Below, piece by piece: positions 56,232 through 64,000 of a stretch of 64,000 nucleotides of DNA. Where the stretch lies: assembly GCF_002848345.1 (NCBI RefSeq), contig NZ_CP025429.1:4402001-4466000 (forward strand), given 5' to 3'. How positions within the stretch are numbered: the stretch's first letter is position 1; every line of letters begins with the position of its first letter. This DNA is from Chromobacterium sp. ATCC 53434 (GTDB lineage: Bacteria > Pseudomonadota > Gammaproteobacteria > Burkholderiales > Chromobacteriaceae). Both the position numbers and the translations under genes were made by a program. Under the pieces are notes generated by a model that did not search any database, was not told where the DNA came from, and was given only the letters and a program-made list of their open reading frames with translations.

Positions 56232-57110
56232 ATGCAACCTGTACTCCGATGGCTGTGGCTTCTATTTGTCAGTCTCGTGCTTGTGGCCTGTTCCACCGTG
56301 AAGACGGCCAGTGCCACAAACCAGTCGGCGTCGCCGACCAACAAGAAGTCCGTCGCCAAAAACGGAGCTTATTTCCAGAACGACGGTCCGGCCGATCATA
56401 TCCCGGTCAACCTGAATCTGGTCCCGGATGCCGTGCCGCAGGACGAGCCGCTGATCAAGTCGGCCAACCTGCCTTACTCGGCCCTGGGAATGAGCTTCCG
56501 TCCCGATGTGCGTGAAAAGCCTTATCACGCCACCGGCCGTGCCTCATGGTATGGCAAGCAGTTCCATGGACGCAGGACGTCCTCGGGCGAACGCTACGAT
56601 ATGTTCGCCATGACCGCAGCGCATCCGACGCTGCCGATCCCGAGCTATGCCCGGGTGACCAACTTGACCAACGGCAAGTCGGTGGTGGTCCGCGTCAACG
56701 ATCGCGGTCCGTTCCACAAGAGCCGTTTGATGGACTTGTCGTACGCAGCCGCCTACAAGCTCGGCTTCATCCAGCAGGGCAGCGCCAAGATCGCGATCGA
56801 TCGCGTCTGGCCGGCCGCCGACAACACCTTCTCCGCGTCAGCGCAGCCGGCCACCATGCCGGTAGCCCGCGAGTTGCGTGCAGGCGACAATCCGAAGTAC
56901 CTGCAGCTGGGTTCGTTCAGCACGCTGGCCAACGCCGAGGCGCTGCTGCAAAGAACGCTGGACGAGCTGGACGACAAGTACGATTCCAAGCTCGGCATCG
57001 TCAACCAGCAGGGGGTGTACAAGGTACGGCTTGGGCCGTTCCCGTCGGACGAGGCGGTGCGCAGCGCCGCCGAAAACCTGCACGTGGAGACCGTGATCAC
57101 CAGCCTGTAA
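56232..57110 (+). CDS. rlpA: RlpA family septal ring lipoprotein with SPOR domain
   Basis: A 292-residue lipoprotein: signal peptide with lipobox LVAC (Cys20), a double-psi beta-barrel domain with GRASWYGKQFHGRRTSSGERYDMFAMTAAHPTLP (about residues 98-133) and RVNDRGPFHKSRLMDLSYAAA, and a C-terminal SPOR domain (KYLQLGSFSTLANAEALLQR, about 218-290) that binds denuded septal peptidoglycan. Pseudomonas RlpA is a lytic transglycosylase; the catalytic Asp and Glu region is retained. A strong GGGAGG ribosome site precedes it. Confidence 0.94.
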   Translation: MQPVLRWLWLLFVSLVLVACSTVKTASATNQSASPTNKKSVAKNGAYFQNDGPADHIPVNLNLVPDAVPQDEPLIKSANLPYSALGMSFRPDVREKPYHATGRASWYGKQFHGRRTSSGERYDMFAMTAAHPTLPIPSYARVTNLTNGKSVVVRVNDRGPFHKSRLMDLSYAAAYKLGFIQQGSAKIAIDRVWPAADNTFSASAQPATMPVARELRAGDNPKYLQLGSFSTLANAEALLQRTLDELDDKYDSKLGIVNQQGVYKVRLGPFPSDEAVRSAAENLHVETVITSL

Positions 57111-57144
57111 TGGCTGTCAGCTGAACCGTATGGCAAAGGGCGAA

Positions 57145-57176
57145 AGGCGAAGGATGCATCCTTCGCCTTTTTTCAT
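57145..57176 (+). terminator. Rho-independent terminator of rlpA
   Basis: A 10-bp perfect stem (AGGCGAAGGA with TCCTTCGCCT) around TGCA, then six T on the plus strand, about 35 bp after the rlpA stop codon. Confidence 0.9.
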
Positions 57177-57205
57177 GCCTGCGGGATACGCGCCTTGAAC
57201 AGGCG

Positions 57206-57235
57206 GCAAGAAAAAGCCCCGGCCTGGGCCGGGGC
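57206..57235 (-). terminator. Rho-independent terminator of engB
   Basis: A 9-bp GC stem (57216-57224 with 57227-57235) followed on the minus strand by TTTTT, about 85 bp after the engB stop codon. With the rlpA terminator 40 bp away, this closes two convergent transcripts separately. Confidence 0.85.
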
Positions 57236-57320
57236 AATGCCTGGATATCAACGATTCAGGCCCCGCTCAGGGAGCCAAGCGGGAGGTGTGAACACCTGCA
57301 GCTTAGGCGCGGGCCCCGAT

Positions 57321-57944
57321 TCAAAGTTCCTGCCCGGCGACGTCGTCCACCGGCGGCAGCGCGTCGAACCAGCCCTTGACCACTTGCTCCACCTCGTCGA
57401 CGCCGGCCTTCTTCAGGCTGGAGAACATCTGCACGCTGACGGCCGGATAGTCGGCCAGCTCGCGCTTCACCAGCGCCAGCACCTTGTTCTGATCCTGGCG
57501 CGACAGCTTGTCGGCCTTGGACAACAGAATGTGCACCGGCCGTCCCGCCTTGCGGAAAAATTCCAGCATTCTGCGATCCAGGTCCTTTAATGGATGACGA
57601 GCGTCCATAATCAACAAAAGGCCGATCAGGCTCTGCCGCGTCTGCAGGTAGCGGCCCAGCAGCTCCACCCAGTGGGCGCGCACCGCTTCCGGCACCTCGG
57701 CGTAGCCGTAGCCGGGCAAGTCCACCAGAAAACATTCGTCGCCCAGCTCGAAGAAATTGATGTGCTGGGTCCGGCCCGGCGTCTTGGAGACGTAGGCGAG
57801 CCGGGTGCGGTTGGCCAGCGTGTTGATGGCGCTGGACTTGCCGGCATTGGAGCGACCGACGAAGGCGACCTCGGCGCGGGTGGCCGGCAGGTCCTTCATA
57901 TGATTGACGGTGGTATAAAAACGGGCGTTCTGAAAAATCGACAT
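57321..57944 (-). CDS. engB: Ribosome biogenesis GTPase EngB (YsxC/YihA)
   Basis: Essential GTPase in large ribosomal subunit assembly. The 207-residue protein has the G1 motif [14 protein letters not shown] (about residues 30-43), G3 [11 protein letters not shown], and G4 SKADKLS, all characteristic of EngB. The N-terminal [12 protein letters not shown] is typical of the family. The ribosome site is weak. It is divergent from the cytochrome c4 gene. Confidence 0.97.
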   Translation of the reverse strand: MSIFQNARFYTTVNHMKDLPATRAEVAFVGRSNAGKSSAINTLANRTRLAYVSKTPGRTQHINFFELGDECFLVDLPGYGYAEVPEAVRAHWVELLGRYLQTRQSLIGLLLIMDARHPLKDLDRRMLEFFRKAGRPVHILLSKADKLSRQDQNKVLALVKRELADYPAVSVQMFSSLKKAGVDEVEQVVKGWFDALPPVDDVAGQEL

Positions 57945-58036
57945 GGTAGTAAGGTTGAAATCAGTTGGTATAGAATAACAGGTTTGGAATTGCTACTTTT
58001 ACAGATATTTTAGGGATCCCCCCTAAAGGAGCGACC

Positions 58037-58651
58037 ATGAGACGTAAAATGCTGTTGGCGATGGCAACCCTGATCCTGGCCGGCAATGCGCTGGCGGCGG
58101 CACAGGAGGTGAAGGGGGACCCGGCGAAAGGCAAGCCGACCGCCGAGACGGTCTGCGCGGCCTGCCACGGCCCAGACGGCAACAGCGCGGCGGCGACCTA
58201 CCCGGCGCTGGCCGGCCAGAACCCGCATTATCTGTATAGCCAACTGCAGGCGTTCAAGAAGGGCGAGCGCAAGGACCCGACGATGCTGGGCATGACCGCC
58301 GCGCTGTCCGACGACGACATGCGCAATCTGGCCGCCTACTTCAGCCAGCAGAAGCCGAAGGACCGCGAGGCCGCCGACAAGGCTCAGATGCCGCTGGGCG
58401 CCAAGATCTACCGCGTCGGCAACGCCGCCACCCACGTGCCCGCCTGTATGGCCTGCCACGGACCGGCCGGCAAGGGTCTGCCCGACCAGTTCCCGCGCCT
58501 GGGCAGCCAGCATGCCGCTTACGTCGCCAAGCAACTGGCCGATTTCAAGGCCGGCACCAACCGCAAGAACTCCGTCATGGCCGACATCGCCAGCCGGATG
58601 ACCGACGCCGAAATGAAGGCGGTGGCCGAATACATCTCCGGCCTGCGCTGA
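58037..58651 (+). CDS. Dihaem cytochrome c4
   Basis: A 204-residue periplasmic electron carrier. Residues 1-20 form a signal peptide, and two cytochrome c domains each have one haem motif: CAACH at 40-44 and CMACH at 137-141. The later Met ligands (MTAALSDDDM and MADIASRMTD segments) fit the c4 class, which passes electrons to terminal oxidases. A strong AAAGGAG ribosome site precedes it. The neighbouring genes mature such cytochromes, so the grouping is functional. Confidence 0.93.
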   Translation: MRRKMLLAMATLILAGNALAAAQEVKGDPAKGKPTAETVCAACHGPDGNSAAATYPALAGQNPHYLYSQLQAFKKGERKDPTMLGMTAALSDDDMRNLAAYFSQQKPKDREAADKAQMPLGAKIYRVGNAATHVPACMACHGPAGKGLPDQFPRLGSQHAAYVAKQLADFKAGTNRKNSVMADIASRMTDAEMKAVAEYISGLR

Positions 58652-58742
58652 TCCCCGCCATGCCGGCCGCCGCGCAGCACCCGCATTCGTCGCTGACGCT
58701 CAGCCCGGCAGGCCGCCGCAACTTCGCCGCTCAGGCGCGTTC

Positions 58743-58774
58743 AAAAGGGAAGCTCCAGGCGGGCTTCCCTTTTT
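58743..58774 (+). terminator. Rho-independent terminator between cytochrome c4 and resB
   Basis: An 11-bp perfect stem (58743-58753 with 58763-58773) and 9-nt loop; the 3' arm itself ends in a run of five T (TTCCCTTTTT). It lies about 90 bp after cytochrome c4. The resB start is only 13 bp later, so readthrough or a promoter inside the spacer must supply resB. Confidence 0.75.
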
Positions 58775-58786
58775 GCCTATCCGAAC

Positions 58787-60805
58787 ATGAAAAACCAACA
58801 CCGCCATACCATCCGCCACGCGCTATACGAACTGCTCAGCTCGATGCGCTTCGCCATCGGCCTGCTGACGATACTGGCAATCGCCTCCATCGTCGGCACC
58901 GTGCTGAAGCAGAACGAGCCCTATCCGAACTACGCATTTGAATTCGGCCAGTTCTGGTTCCAGGTTTTCGAACAGCTGGGATTGTACGACGTCTACCATT
59001 CCGCCTGGTTCCTGACCATCCTGGCCTTCCTGATGTTGTCGATCACGCTGTGCATCATCCGCAACGGCCCCGGCTTCATCCGCCAGATCCGCGGCTATCG
59101 CGAGAAGGCCAGCGACGCCTCGCTGGCGGCGATGTCGCACAGCCAGGTCTTCGCCGCCGAAGCCGCCGCGCCAGAGCCGCTGCTGGCCTATCTGCGGGCG
59201 CAGGGCTTCCGCTGGCGCGAGGCCGAACGCGGCGACGGCGGCCGCCTGATCGCCGCCAAGAAGGGCGCGGCCGGCAAGCTGGGCTATTTCTGCGCCCACG
59301 CCGCGCTGGTGGTGATCTGCATAGGCGGCTTGCTGGACGGCAATCTGCCGCTGAAGCTGGCCGAGCTGGCCGGCCGCGTGGTGCCGGAAACCCGCGACCT
59401 GCCGCAAAGCCAGATTCCGGCGCCCAGCCGGCTGTCGGCCGGCAATCTGTCGTTCCGCGGCAACGTCAACGTCGCCGAGGGCAAGAGCGCCGACGTCATC
59501 TTCCTGAATTCCGGCAACGGCTATCTGGTGCAGGAACTGCCCTTCATCGTCACGCTGAAGAAATTCCACGTCGACTACTACAGCAACGGCATGCCCAAGC
59601 TGTTCGCCAGCGACATTGTCGTCACCGACAAGCAAAGCGGCAAGGTCACCGAGGCGACGGTCAAGGTCAACCACCCGCTGATCGTCGACGGCATCGCCAT
59701 CTACCAGGCCTCCTTCGGCGACGGCGGCTCGCCGCTGCGGCTGAGCGCCTGGAACCTGGCCACGCCGCAAAGCGCGCCGGTGCCGCTCTCCGGCGTGTCG
59801 ATGAACAGCCAGCCGCTGCGCGCCAACGGCAAGGACTACGCGCTGGAGTTCGGCGAGCTCAGGGTGTTCAACATCGAGAACATCGGCAAGCCGGGCGACG
59901 GCGAGGCGACGCTGACGCAGCGGATGCACGACGCCCGCGAGGTCAAGCAGACCCACGAGCTGAAGAACTTCGGCCCGTCCATCGCCTTCAAGCTGCGCGA
60001 CACCCAGGGCCAGGCGGTGGAATACGTCAACTACATGTCGCCGATAGAGCAGGACGGCGCCAGCTACATGATGGCCGGCATGCGCAAGACGCCGGCCGAC
60101 CCGTTCCAGTATCTGCGCCTGCCGCTGGACGACGACATGAAGCTGGACCGCTTCATGCGCCTGTACGCCGCGCTGCGCGACCCGTCGCTGTATGAACAGA
60201 TCGCCGCGCGCGCCACTCGCAAGGCCCGCCAGGGCGGCGTCATCGACGAGAAGCTGGCCCGCCAGTTCGGCGACAGCGTCAAGGGCGTGCTGCAACGCTT
60301 CGCCCAGGGCGGCTTCGACGGACTGGAGCAATTCCTGGACCAGCGCGTGCCGGCCGACAAACGCCAGGCGGTGGCGCAGACCTACATCAAGATATTGCAG
60401 GGCGCGGTGATCGACGTGATGGCGGTGGCCGACGACAAGGCCGGCGCCAAGCCGCTGGCGGCCGACGCCGCCCACTACCGCTTCCTGCTGGACGGCCTGG
60501 TGGCCGCCAGCGGCCTGCAGGACTACGGCGCGCCGGTATTGCTGCAGCTAGAGGGCTTCGACCAGGTACAATCGTCCGGCCTGCAGCTGACCCGCTCGCC
60601 GGGCAAGGCGCTGGTCTACCTGGGCTCGATCTTGCTGGTGCTCGGCATCGTGCTAATGTTCTATGTGCGCGAGCTGCGGCTGTGGATACGGCTGGACGGC
60701 GACCAGGTGCGGGTGGCGATGGCTTCGAACCGCCACAACAGCGATCTGGACCGAGACTTCCAGCGTCATCTCGACGCGATAAAACAGCTGACACGGGGAA
60801 CATGA
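58787..60805 (+). CDS. resB: Cytochrome c biogenesis protein ResB (CcsB)
   Basis: Membrane part of the system II cytochrome c synthase, which carries and attaches haem in the periplasm with CcsA. It is 672 residues long. Three N-terminal helices (about residues 17-40, 70-92 and 160-180), a large periplasmic domain with the beta-rich region [26 protein letters not shown], and a last helix near 610-630. The [31 protein letters not shown] start is typical for beta-proteobacteria. It overlaps ccsA by 4 bp. Confidence 0.95.
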   Translation: MKNQHRHTIRHALYELLSSMRFAIGLLTILAIASIVGTVLKQNEPYPNYAFEFGQFWFQVFEQLGLYDVYHSAWFLTILAFLMLSITLCIIRNGPGFIRQIRGYREKASDASLAAMSHSQVFAAEAAAPEPLLAYLRAQGFRWREAERGDGGRLIAAKKGAAGKLGYFCAHAALVVICIGGLLDGNLPLKLAELAGRVVPETRDLPQSQIPAPSRLSAGNLSFRGNVNVAEGKSADVIFLNSGNGYLVQELPFIVTLKKFHVDYYSNGMPKLFASDIVVTDKQSGKVTEATVKVNHPLIVDGIAIYQASFGDGGSPLRLSAWNLATPQSAPVPLSGVSMNSQPLRANGKDYALEFGELRVFNIENIGKPGDGEATLTQRMHDAREVKQTHELKNFGPSIAFKLRDTQGQAVEYVNYMSPIEQDGASYMMAGMRKTPADPFQYLRLPLDDDMKLDRFMRLYAALRDPSLYEQIAARATRKARQGGVIDEKLARQFGDSVKGVLQRFAQGGFDGLEQFLDQRVPADKRQAVAQTYIKILQGAVIDVMAVADDKAGAKPLAADAAHYRFLLDGLVAASGLQDYGAPVLLQLEGFDQVQSSGLQLTRSPGKALVYLGSILLVLGIVLMFYVRELRLWIRLDGDQVRVAMASNRHNSDLDRDFQRHLDAIKQLTRGT

Positions 60806-61950
60806 TGGAACTGGCAACCACGACATTCGACCGCCTGCCGCTGTGGCGCCGGCTGGACCGCCGCGACTGGGCGTACGCGCTGCTGATCGCCGTCGCCGCC
60901 GGCTACGCCTTCGGCCTCTACCATCACGCGATGGACGGCTACGAGCAGGCGATACTGGCCGGCTCGGCGCTGGGACTGATCGCGCTCGGCTGGTTCTGGA
61001 AGGCCTGGCGCTGGTACTTCCTGCTGTCCGGCGGCCTGGCGCTGCTCGGCATCCAGTTGTACCAGCACGACCTGGCCCGCGGCCAGAGCGCGTTCTGGCT
61101 CAAATACGCGCTGTCCAGCCAGTCCGCCATCATGTGGATGTGCACGTTGTTCTTCCTGGCCACCGCGGTGTACTGGATCGGCCTGGCCCGGCGCGCCGAG
61201 ACGCTGTACCGGATGGGCGCCGGCCTGAGCTGGGCGGCCGCGGTGATGGGCCTGGCCGGCCTGTTCGTCCGCTGGTACGAGAGCTATCTGATCGCGCCCG
61301 ACGTCGGTCACATCCCGGTGTCCAATCTGTACGAGGTCTTCGTGCTGTTCACGCTGATCACCTCGCTGATGTATCTGTACTACCAGGCCAAGTTCGCCGC
61401 CGGCCCGGCCGGCGCGCTGGTGCTGCCGGTGGTCAGCGCCGCGGTCGGCTTCATCCTGTGGTACAGCCTGGACCGCCAGGCGCACGGCATCCAGCCGCTG
61501 ATCCCGGCGCTGCAGTCGTGGTGGATGAAGATACACGTGCCGGCCAACTTCGTCGGCTACGGCGCCTTCTCGCTGGCGGCGATGCTGGGCGTCGGCGAAC
61601 TGCTGGTGCAGAAGGGCTGGCTGCGCGACCGCCTGCCGCCGGCCGAGGTGCTGGACGAGATGATGTACAAGGCGATCTCGGTCGGCTTCCTGTTCTTCAC
61701 CATCGCCACCATACTGGGCGCGATGTGGGCGGCCGACGCCTGGGGCGGCTACTGGAGCTGGGACCCGAAGGAGACCTGGGCGCTGATCGTCTGGCTGAAC
61801 TACGCTGCCTGGCTGCACATCCGGCTGGTCAAGGGCTGGCGCGGCGCGCCGCTGGCCTGGTGGTCGGTGATAGGCCTGGTGGTCGTCACCTTCGCCTTCC
61901 TCGGCGTCAATATGTTCCTGTCCGGCCTGCATTCCTACGGCGGGCTGTAA
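60802..61950 (+). CDS. ccsA: Cytochrome c biogenesis protein CcsA
   Basis: Haem-handling partner of ResB in system II. The ATG at 60802 overlaps the resB stop (ATGA) and gives 382 residues; a second ATG follows directly. About eight membrane helices carry the haem-binding tryptophan-rich motif [19 protein letters not shown] (about residues 315-333) and conserved His at [11 protein letters not shown] and WLHIRL. Naming of CcsA and CcsB differs between sources; this is the WWD-domain protein. Confidence 0.95.
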   Translation: MMELATTTFDRLPLWRRLDRRDWAYALLIAVAAGYAFGLYHHAMDGYEQAILAGSALGLIALGWFWKAWRWYFLLSGGLALLGIQLYQHDLARGQSAFWLKYALSSQSAIMWMCTLFFLATAVYWIGLARRAETLYRMGAGLSWAAAVMGLAGLFVRWYESYLIAPDVGHIPVSNLYEVFVLFTLITSLMYLYYQAKFAAGPAGALVLPVVSAAVGFILWYSLDRQAHGIQPLIPALQSWWMKIHVPANFVGYGAFSLAAMLGVGELLVQKGWLRDRLPPAEVLDEMMYKAISVGFLFFTIATILGAMWAADAWGGYWSWDPKETWALIVWLNYAAWLHIRLVKGWRGAPLAWWSVIGLVVVTFAFLGVNMFLSGLHSYGGL

Positions 61951-61966
61951 GCGAAGCCACCCCGCA

Positions 61967-61992
61967 AGCCCGGCCGAAGCGCCGGGCTTTTT
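61967..61992 (+). terminator. Rho-independent terminator of ccsA
   Basis: An 8-bp stem (61967-61974 with 61981-61988) with loop CGAAGC, followed by TTTT on the plus strand, 17 bp after the ccsA stop codon. No manganese (yybP-ykoY) riboswitch-like fold was recognised in the short spacer to the TerC-type gene. Confidence 0.87.
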
Positions 61993-62081
61993 GCATTTTC
62001 CCTACCCGCCGCGCCGGCATTTGGTATGCTTGTAGCGCTTTTACCGCTTTTTTATATCGCACAGGAACGCTTTACACCATC

Positions 62082-63665
62082 ATGGACTTTTCATGGCTGT
62101 CCGACCCCGCCGCCTGGCTGGGCCTCTTGACGCTGATCATCCTCGAGATCGTACTCGGCATAGACAACCTGATCTTCGTGGCCATCCTGGCCGAAAAACT
62201 TCCACCAGAACAACGCGACCGCGCCCGCATCGTCGGCCTGTCGCTGGCGCTCGTCATGCGCCTCTTGCTGCTGGCCAGCGTCTCCTGGCTGGTCACGCTG
62301 ACCACGCCGCTGTTCTCGGTCATGGGCGTCGGCTTCGCCGGCCGCGACCTGATCATGCTGGGCGGCGGCGTCTTCCTGCTGTTCAAGGCCACCACCGAGC
62401 TGCATGAGCGGCTGGAGGGCGTAGACCACGTCAAGAGCGGCAGCCAGCGCGCCTACGCCGCCTTCGCCACCGTCGTCGCGCAGATTCTGGTGCTGGACGC
62501 AGTGTTCTCGATCGACTCCGTCGTCACCGCCATCGGCATGTCCGAGCACCTGCCGGTGATGATGCTGGCCGTCATCGTCGCGATGATATTGATGATCGCC
62601 GCCAGCAAGCCGCTGACTTCCTTCGTCAACGCCCATCCGACGGTGGTGATGCTGTGTCTGGGCTTCCTGTTGATGATAGGCTTCAGCCTGGTCGCCGACG
62701 GTTTCGGCTTCCACATACCGAAGGGCTATCTGTACGCGGCCATCGGCTTCTCGGTGCTGATCGAGGCCTTCAACCAGGTGTCGCAGGCCAACCGCATCCG
62801 CTACATGAACCGCTCGCAGAGCTTCCGCGAGCGCACCGCCAACGCGGTGCTGAGCCTGATGGGCAGCCGGCTGTCCGACGCCGCCAACGCCGAGGCCAAG
62901 CCCGAGGCCGGCCCGCAGCAGGTGGAGGACGCCGCCTTCGGCCACAACGAGCGCGCGATGATACACAGCGTGCTGACGCTGGCCGAGCGACCGATCCGCG
63001 TGATCGCCACCCCGCGCGCCGACATCCACCGCCTGGACCTGAGCCAGCCGGAAGCGGCGCAGCGCAAGGCGCTGCGGGACAGCCCGTACTCGCGCCTGGT
63101 GGTGATACGCGACGGCAGCATAGACGAGCCGCTGGGCATCGTCGCCCGCAAGGACCTGCTGGCCCAGCTCCTGGACGGCCGCCCGCTGGACGTGGACGCC
63201 GCGCTGCGCCAGCCGCTGGTGCTGCCGGAGACCGTCACCGTGCTGAAGGCGCTGGAAAGCTTCCGCCAGCACGCCGCCGACATGGCCTTCGTCGTCAACG
63301 AGTTCGGCAGTCTGGAAGGCATCGTCACCCAGAAGGACCTGATGGAGGCGATCGCCGGCGAATTCCCGGAAGAGCACGAGCGTCACGAACTGCCGGCCAT
63401 CGTCGCCAACGCCGACGGCAGCTACGACGTCGAGGGCAGCCTGGAATTGGTGACGCTGGAGCAGTATCTGACGCTGGGCGATTTCGAGGACGAGGACTTC
63501 CACACCGTGGCCGGCCTGCTGATGGACTGCCTGGAGCGCATCCCGCGCGAGGGCGACGAAGTCGGCATCGGCGAATGGAAGCTGCGCGTCACCGCGCAGA
63601 AGGGCAACCGCACCGAACGGGTGCTGATCAGCCCGCAGTCCGACAGCTTCGATGCCGGCATCTGA
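62082..63665 (+). CDS. YoaE-type TerC/CBS/CorC membrane protein
   Basis: A 527-residue protein matching the E. coli YoaE/YegH architecture: an N-terminal TerC domain with seven helices (about residues 1-225; [21 protein letters not shown] and [16 protein letters not shown] hold the conserved Asp of the family), a CBS-domain pair (about 300-430) and a C-terminal CorC/HlyC domain (about 445-520). TerC proteins export metal ions, for manganese in studied cases; CorC domains regulate transport. The ion here is not shown by sequence. The end overlaps the GIY-YIG gene by 14 bp. Confidence 0.93.
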   Translation: MDFSWLSDPAAWLGLLTLIILEIVLGIDNLIFVAILAEKLPPEQRDRARIVGLSLALVMRLLLLASVSWLVTLTTPLFSVMGVGFAGRDLIMLGGGVFLLFKATTELHERLEGVDHVKSGSQRAYAAFATVVAQILVLDAVFSIDSVVTAIGMSEHLPVMMLAVIVAMILMIAASKPLTSFVNAHPTVVMLCLGFLLMIGFSLVADGFGFHIPKGYLYAAIGFSVLIEAFNQVSQANRIRYMNRSQSFRERTANAVLSLMGSRLSDAANAEAKPEAGPQQVEDAAFGHNERAMIHSVLTLAERPIRVIATPRADIHRLDLSQPEAAQRKALRDSPYSRLVVIRDGSIDEPLGIVARKDLLAQLLDGRPLDVDAALRQPLVLPETVTVLKALESFRQHAADMAFVVNEFGSLEGIVTQKDLMEAIAGEFPEEHERHELPAIVANADGSYDVEGSLELVTLEQYLTLGDFEDEDFHTVAGLLMDCLERIPREGDEVGIGEWKLRVTAQKGNRTERVLISPQSDSFDAGI

Positions 63666-63951
63666 TCCGGCCCAGGGCCTTCCCCGGCCCTGGTTCCTCT
63701 ACGTGCTGCGCTGCGCCGACGGCGCGCTGTACACCGGCGTCAGCACCGATGTCGCGCGCCGCTACCGCCAGCACCAGGCAGGCAAGGGCGCGCGCTACAC
63801 CCGTTTGAACCCGCCGGTCGCCGTCGCACTGATCGTCGAATACCCCGGCCGCTCCGCCGCGCTGCAGGCCGAACACGCGTTCAAGCAGCTGTCCGCCGCG
63901 GCCAAGCGGGATTTCCTGGGCCGCCACGGCGACGCCGCCGTCCCGGCCTGA
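63652..63951 (+). CDS. GIY-YIG domain protein
   Basis: A 99-residue protein of the UPF0213/YhbQ type, a stand-alone GIY-YIG nuclease domain. The motif appears as [17 protein letters not shown] (about residues 16-32), followed by the conserved Arg in [10 protein letters not shown] and Glu in AEHAFKQLS. The GIY variant YVL...YTG is usual for this group. Its role is unclear, with single-strand DNA damage and repair functions suggested. The ATG at 63652 lies within the preceding gene. Nothing is seen in the last 49 bp. Confidence 0.9.
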   Translation: MPASDPAQGLPRPWFLYVLRCADGALYTGVSTDVARRYRQHQAGKGARYTRLNPPVAVALIVEYPGRSAALQAEHAFKQLSAAAKRDFLGRHGDAAVPA

Positions 63952-64000
63952 GCCGCCGGCGCTCCCCCTCTTTTCCTCCGACGCTGGCCTAGCCCGCGCG

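Noticed and set aside
61990..62081. Possible manganese riboswitch before the YoaE/TerC-type gene
   Set aside because: The spacer is only about 90 bp and I could not form the paired helices or conserved loops of yybP-ykoY RNAs.

Overview
The window is strongly G+C-rich, densely coded bacterial chromosome. Gene content and protein sequence point to a betaproteobacterium of the Neisseriales, most like Chromobacterium. The signs are a complete division and cell-wall (dcw) cluster ending in lpxC but without murB, an EngB/GatCAB/FtsZ set resembling Neisseria proteins, system II cytochrome c maturation (ResB/CcsA), and aromatic amino acid genes of the kind expected in a tryptophan-using genus. The genus is inferred from recall of protein families, not from a search. 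I saw no rRNA, tRNA, CRISPR array, prophage or complete insertion sequence.

Layout. 1-5.2 kb: pyrC, a TusA-like protein, an NRDE protein, a CNP1-like exported protein, an unrecognised protein, an AEC transporter, moaC and a small membrane protein. 5.2-23.2 kb, minus strand: mraZ-rsmH-ftsL-ftsI-murE-murF-mraY-murD-ftsW-murG-murC-ddlB-ftsQ-ftsA-ftsZ-lpxC, with mostly overlapping or nearly touching genes. It starts at a consensus-like promoter overlapped by four 10-bp-spaced MraZ boxes. 23.4-26.8 kb: gatC-gatA-gatB on the minus strand. 27.1-32.7 kb, plus strand: the rod-shape operon mreB-mreC-mreD-mrdA-rodA. Directly after the rodA stop codon is a block of non-coding repeats, including a 176-bp MITE-like element flanked by TGA. 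33.1-38.3 kb: dinB, a SelW-like protein, a periplasmic copper chaperone, a MarC-family protein, an AraC regulator and azlCD, with azlC frameshifted.

38.3-43.1 kb holds the most interesting region: an aromatic amino acid module on the minus strand. It contains a tryptophan 2-monooxygenase-like flavoenzyme, an AroP-type permease with an N-terminal frameshift, and an NSS-family sodium symporter. The symporter is preceded by a short leader ORF with three consecutive Trp codons followed by strong hairpins, a classic attenuator layout. This suggests tryptophan uptake controlled by charged tRNA-Trp next to a tryptophan-oxidising enzyme.

43.3-54.9 kb: a glycine-zipper protein, a sterol desaturase-family enzyme, a GST, a patatin-like lipoprotein, a GNAT enzyme, and the biotin genes bioC, bioH, bioF and bioB, interrupted by a methyltransferase and a large GAF-GAF-GGDEF-EAL protein. 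55-64 kb: comF, trmL, an RlpA lipoprotein, engB, cytochrome c4, resB-ccsA, a YoaE-type TerC/CBS/CorC protein and a GIY-YIG protein. Most of the window is conserved housekeeping sequence. The unusual material is in intergenic spaces: the Trp leader, mobile-type repeats, and long GC hairpins beside ftsZ, mreB and murG.
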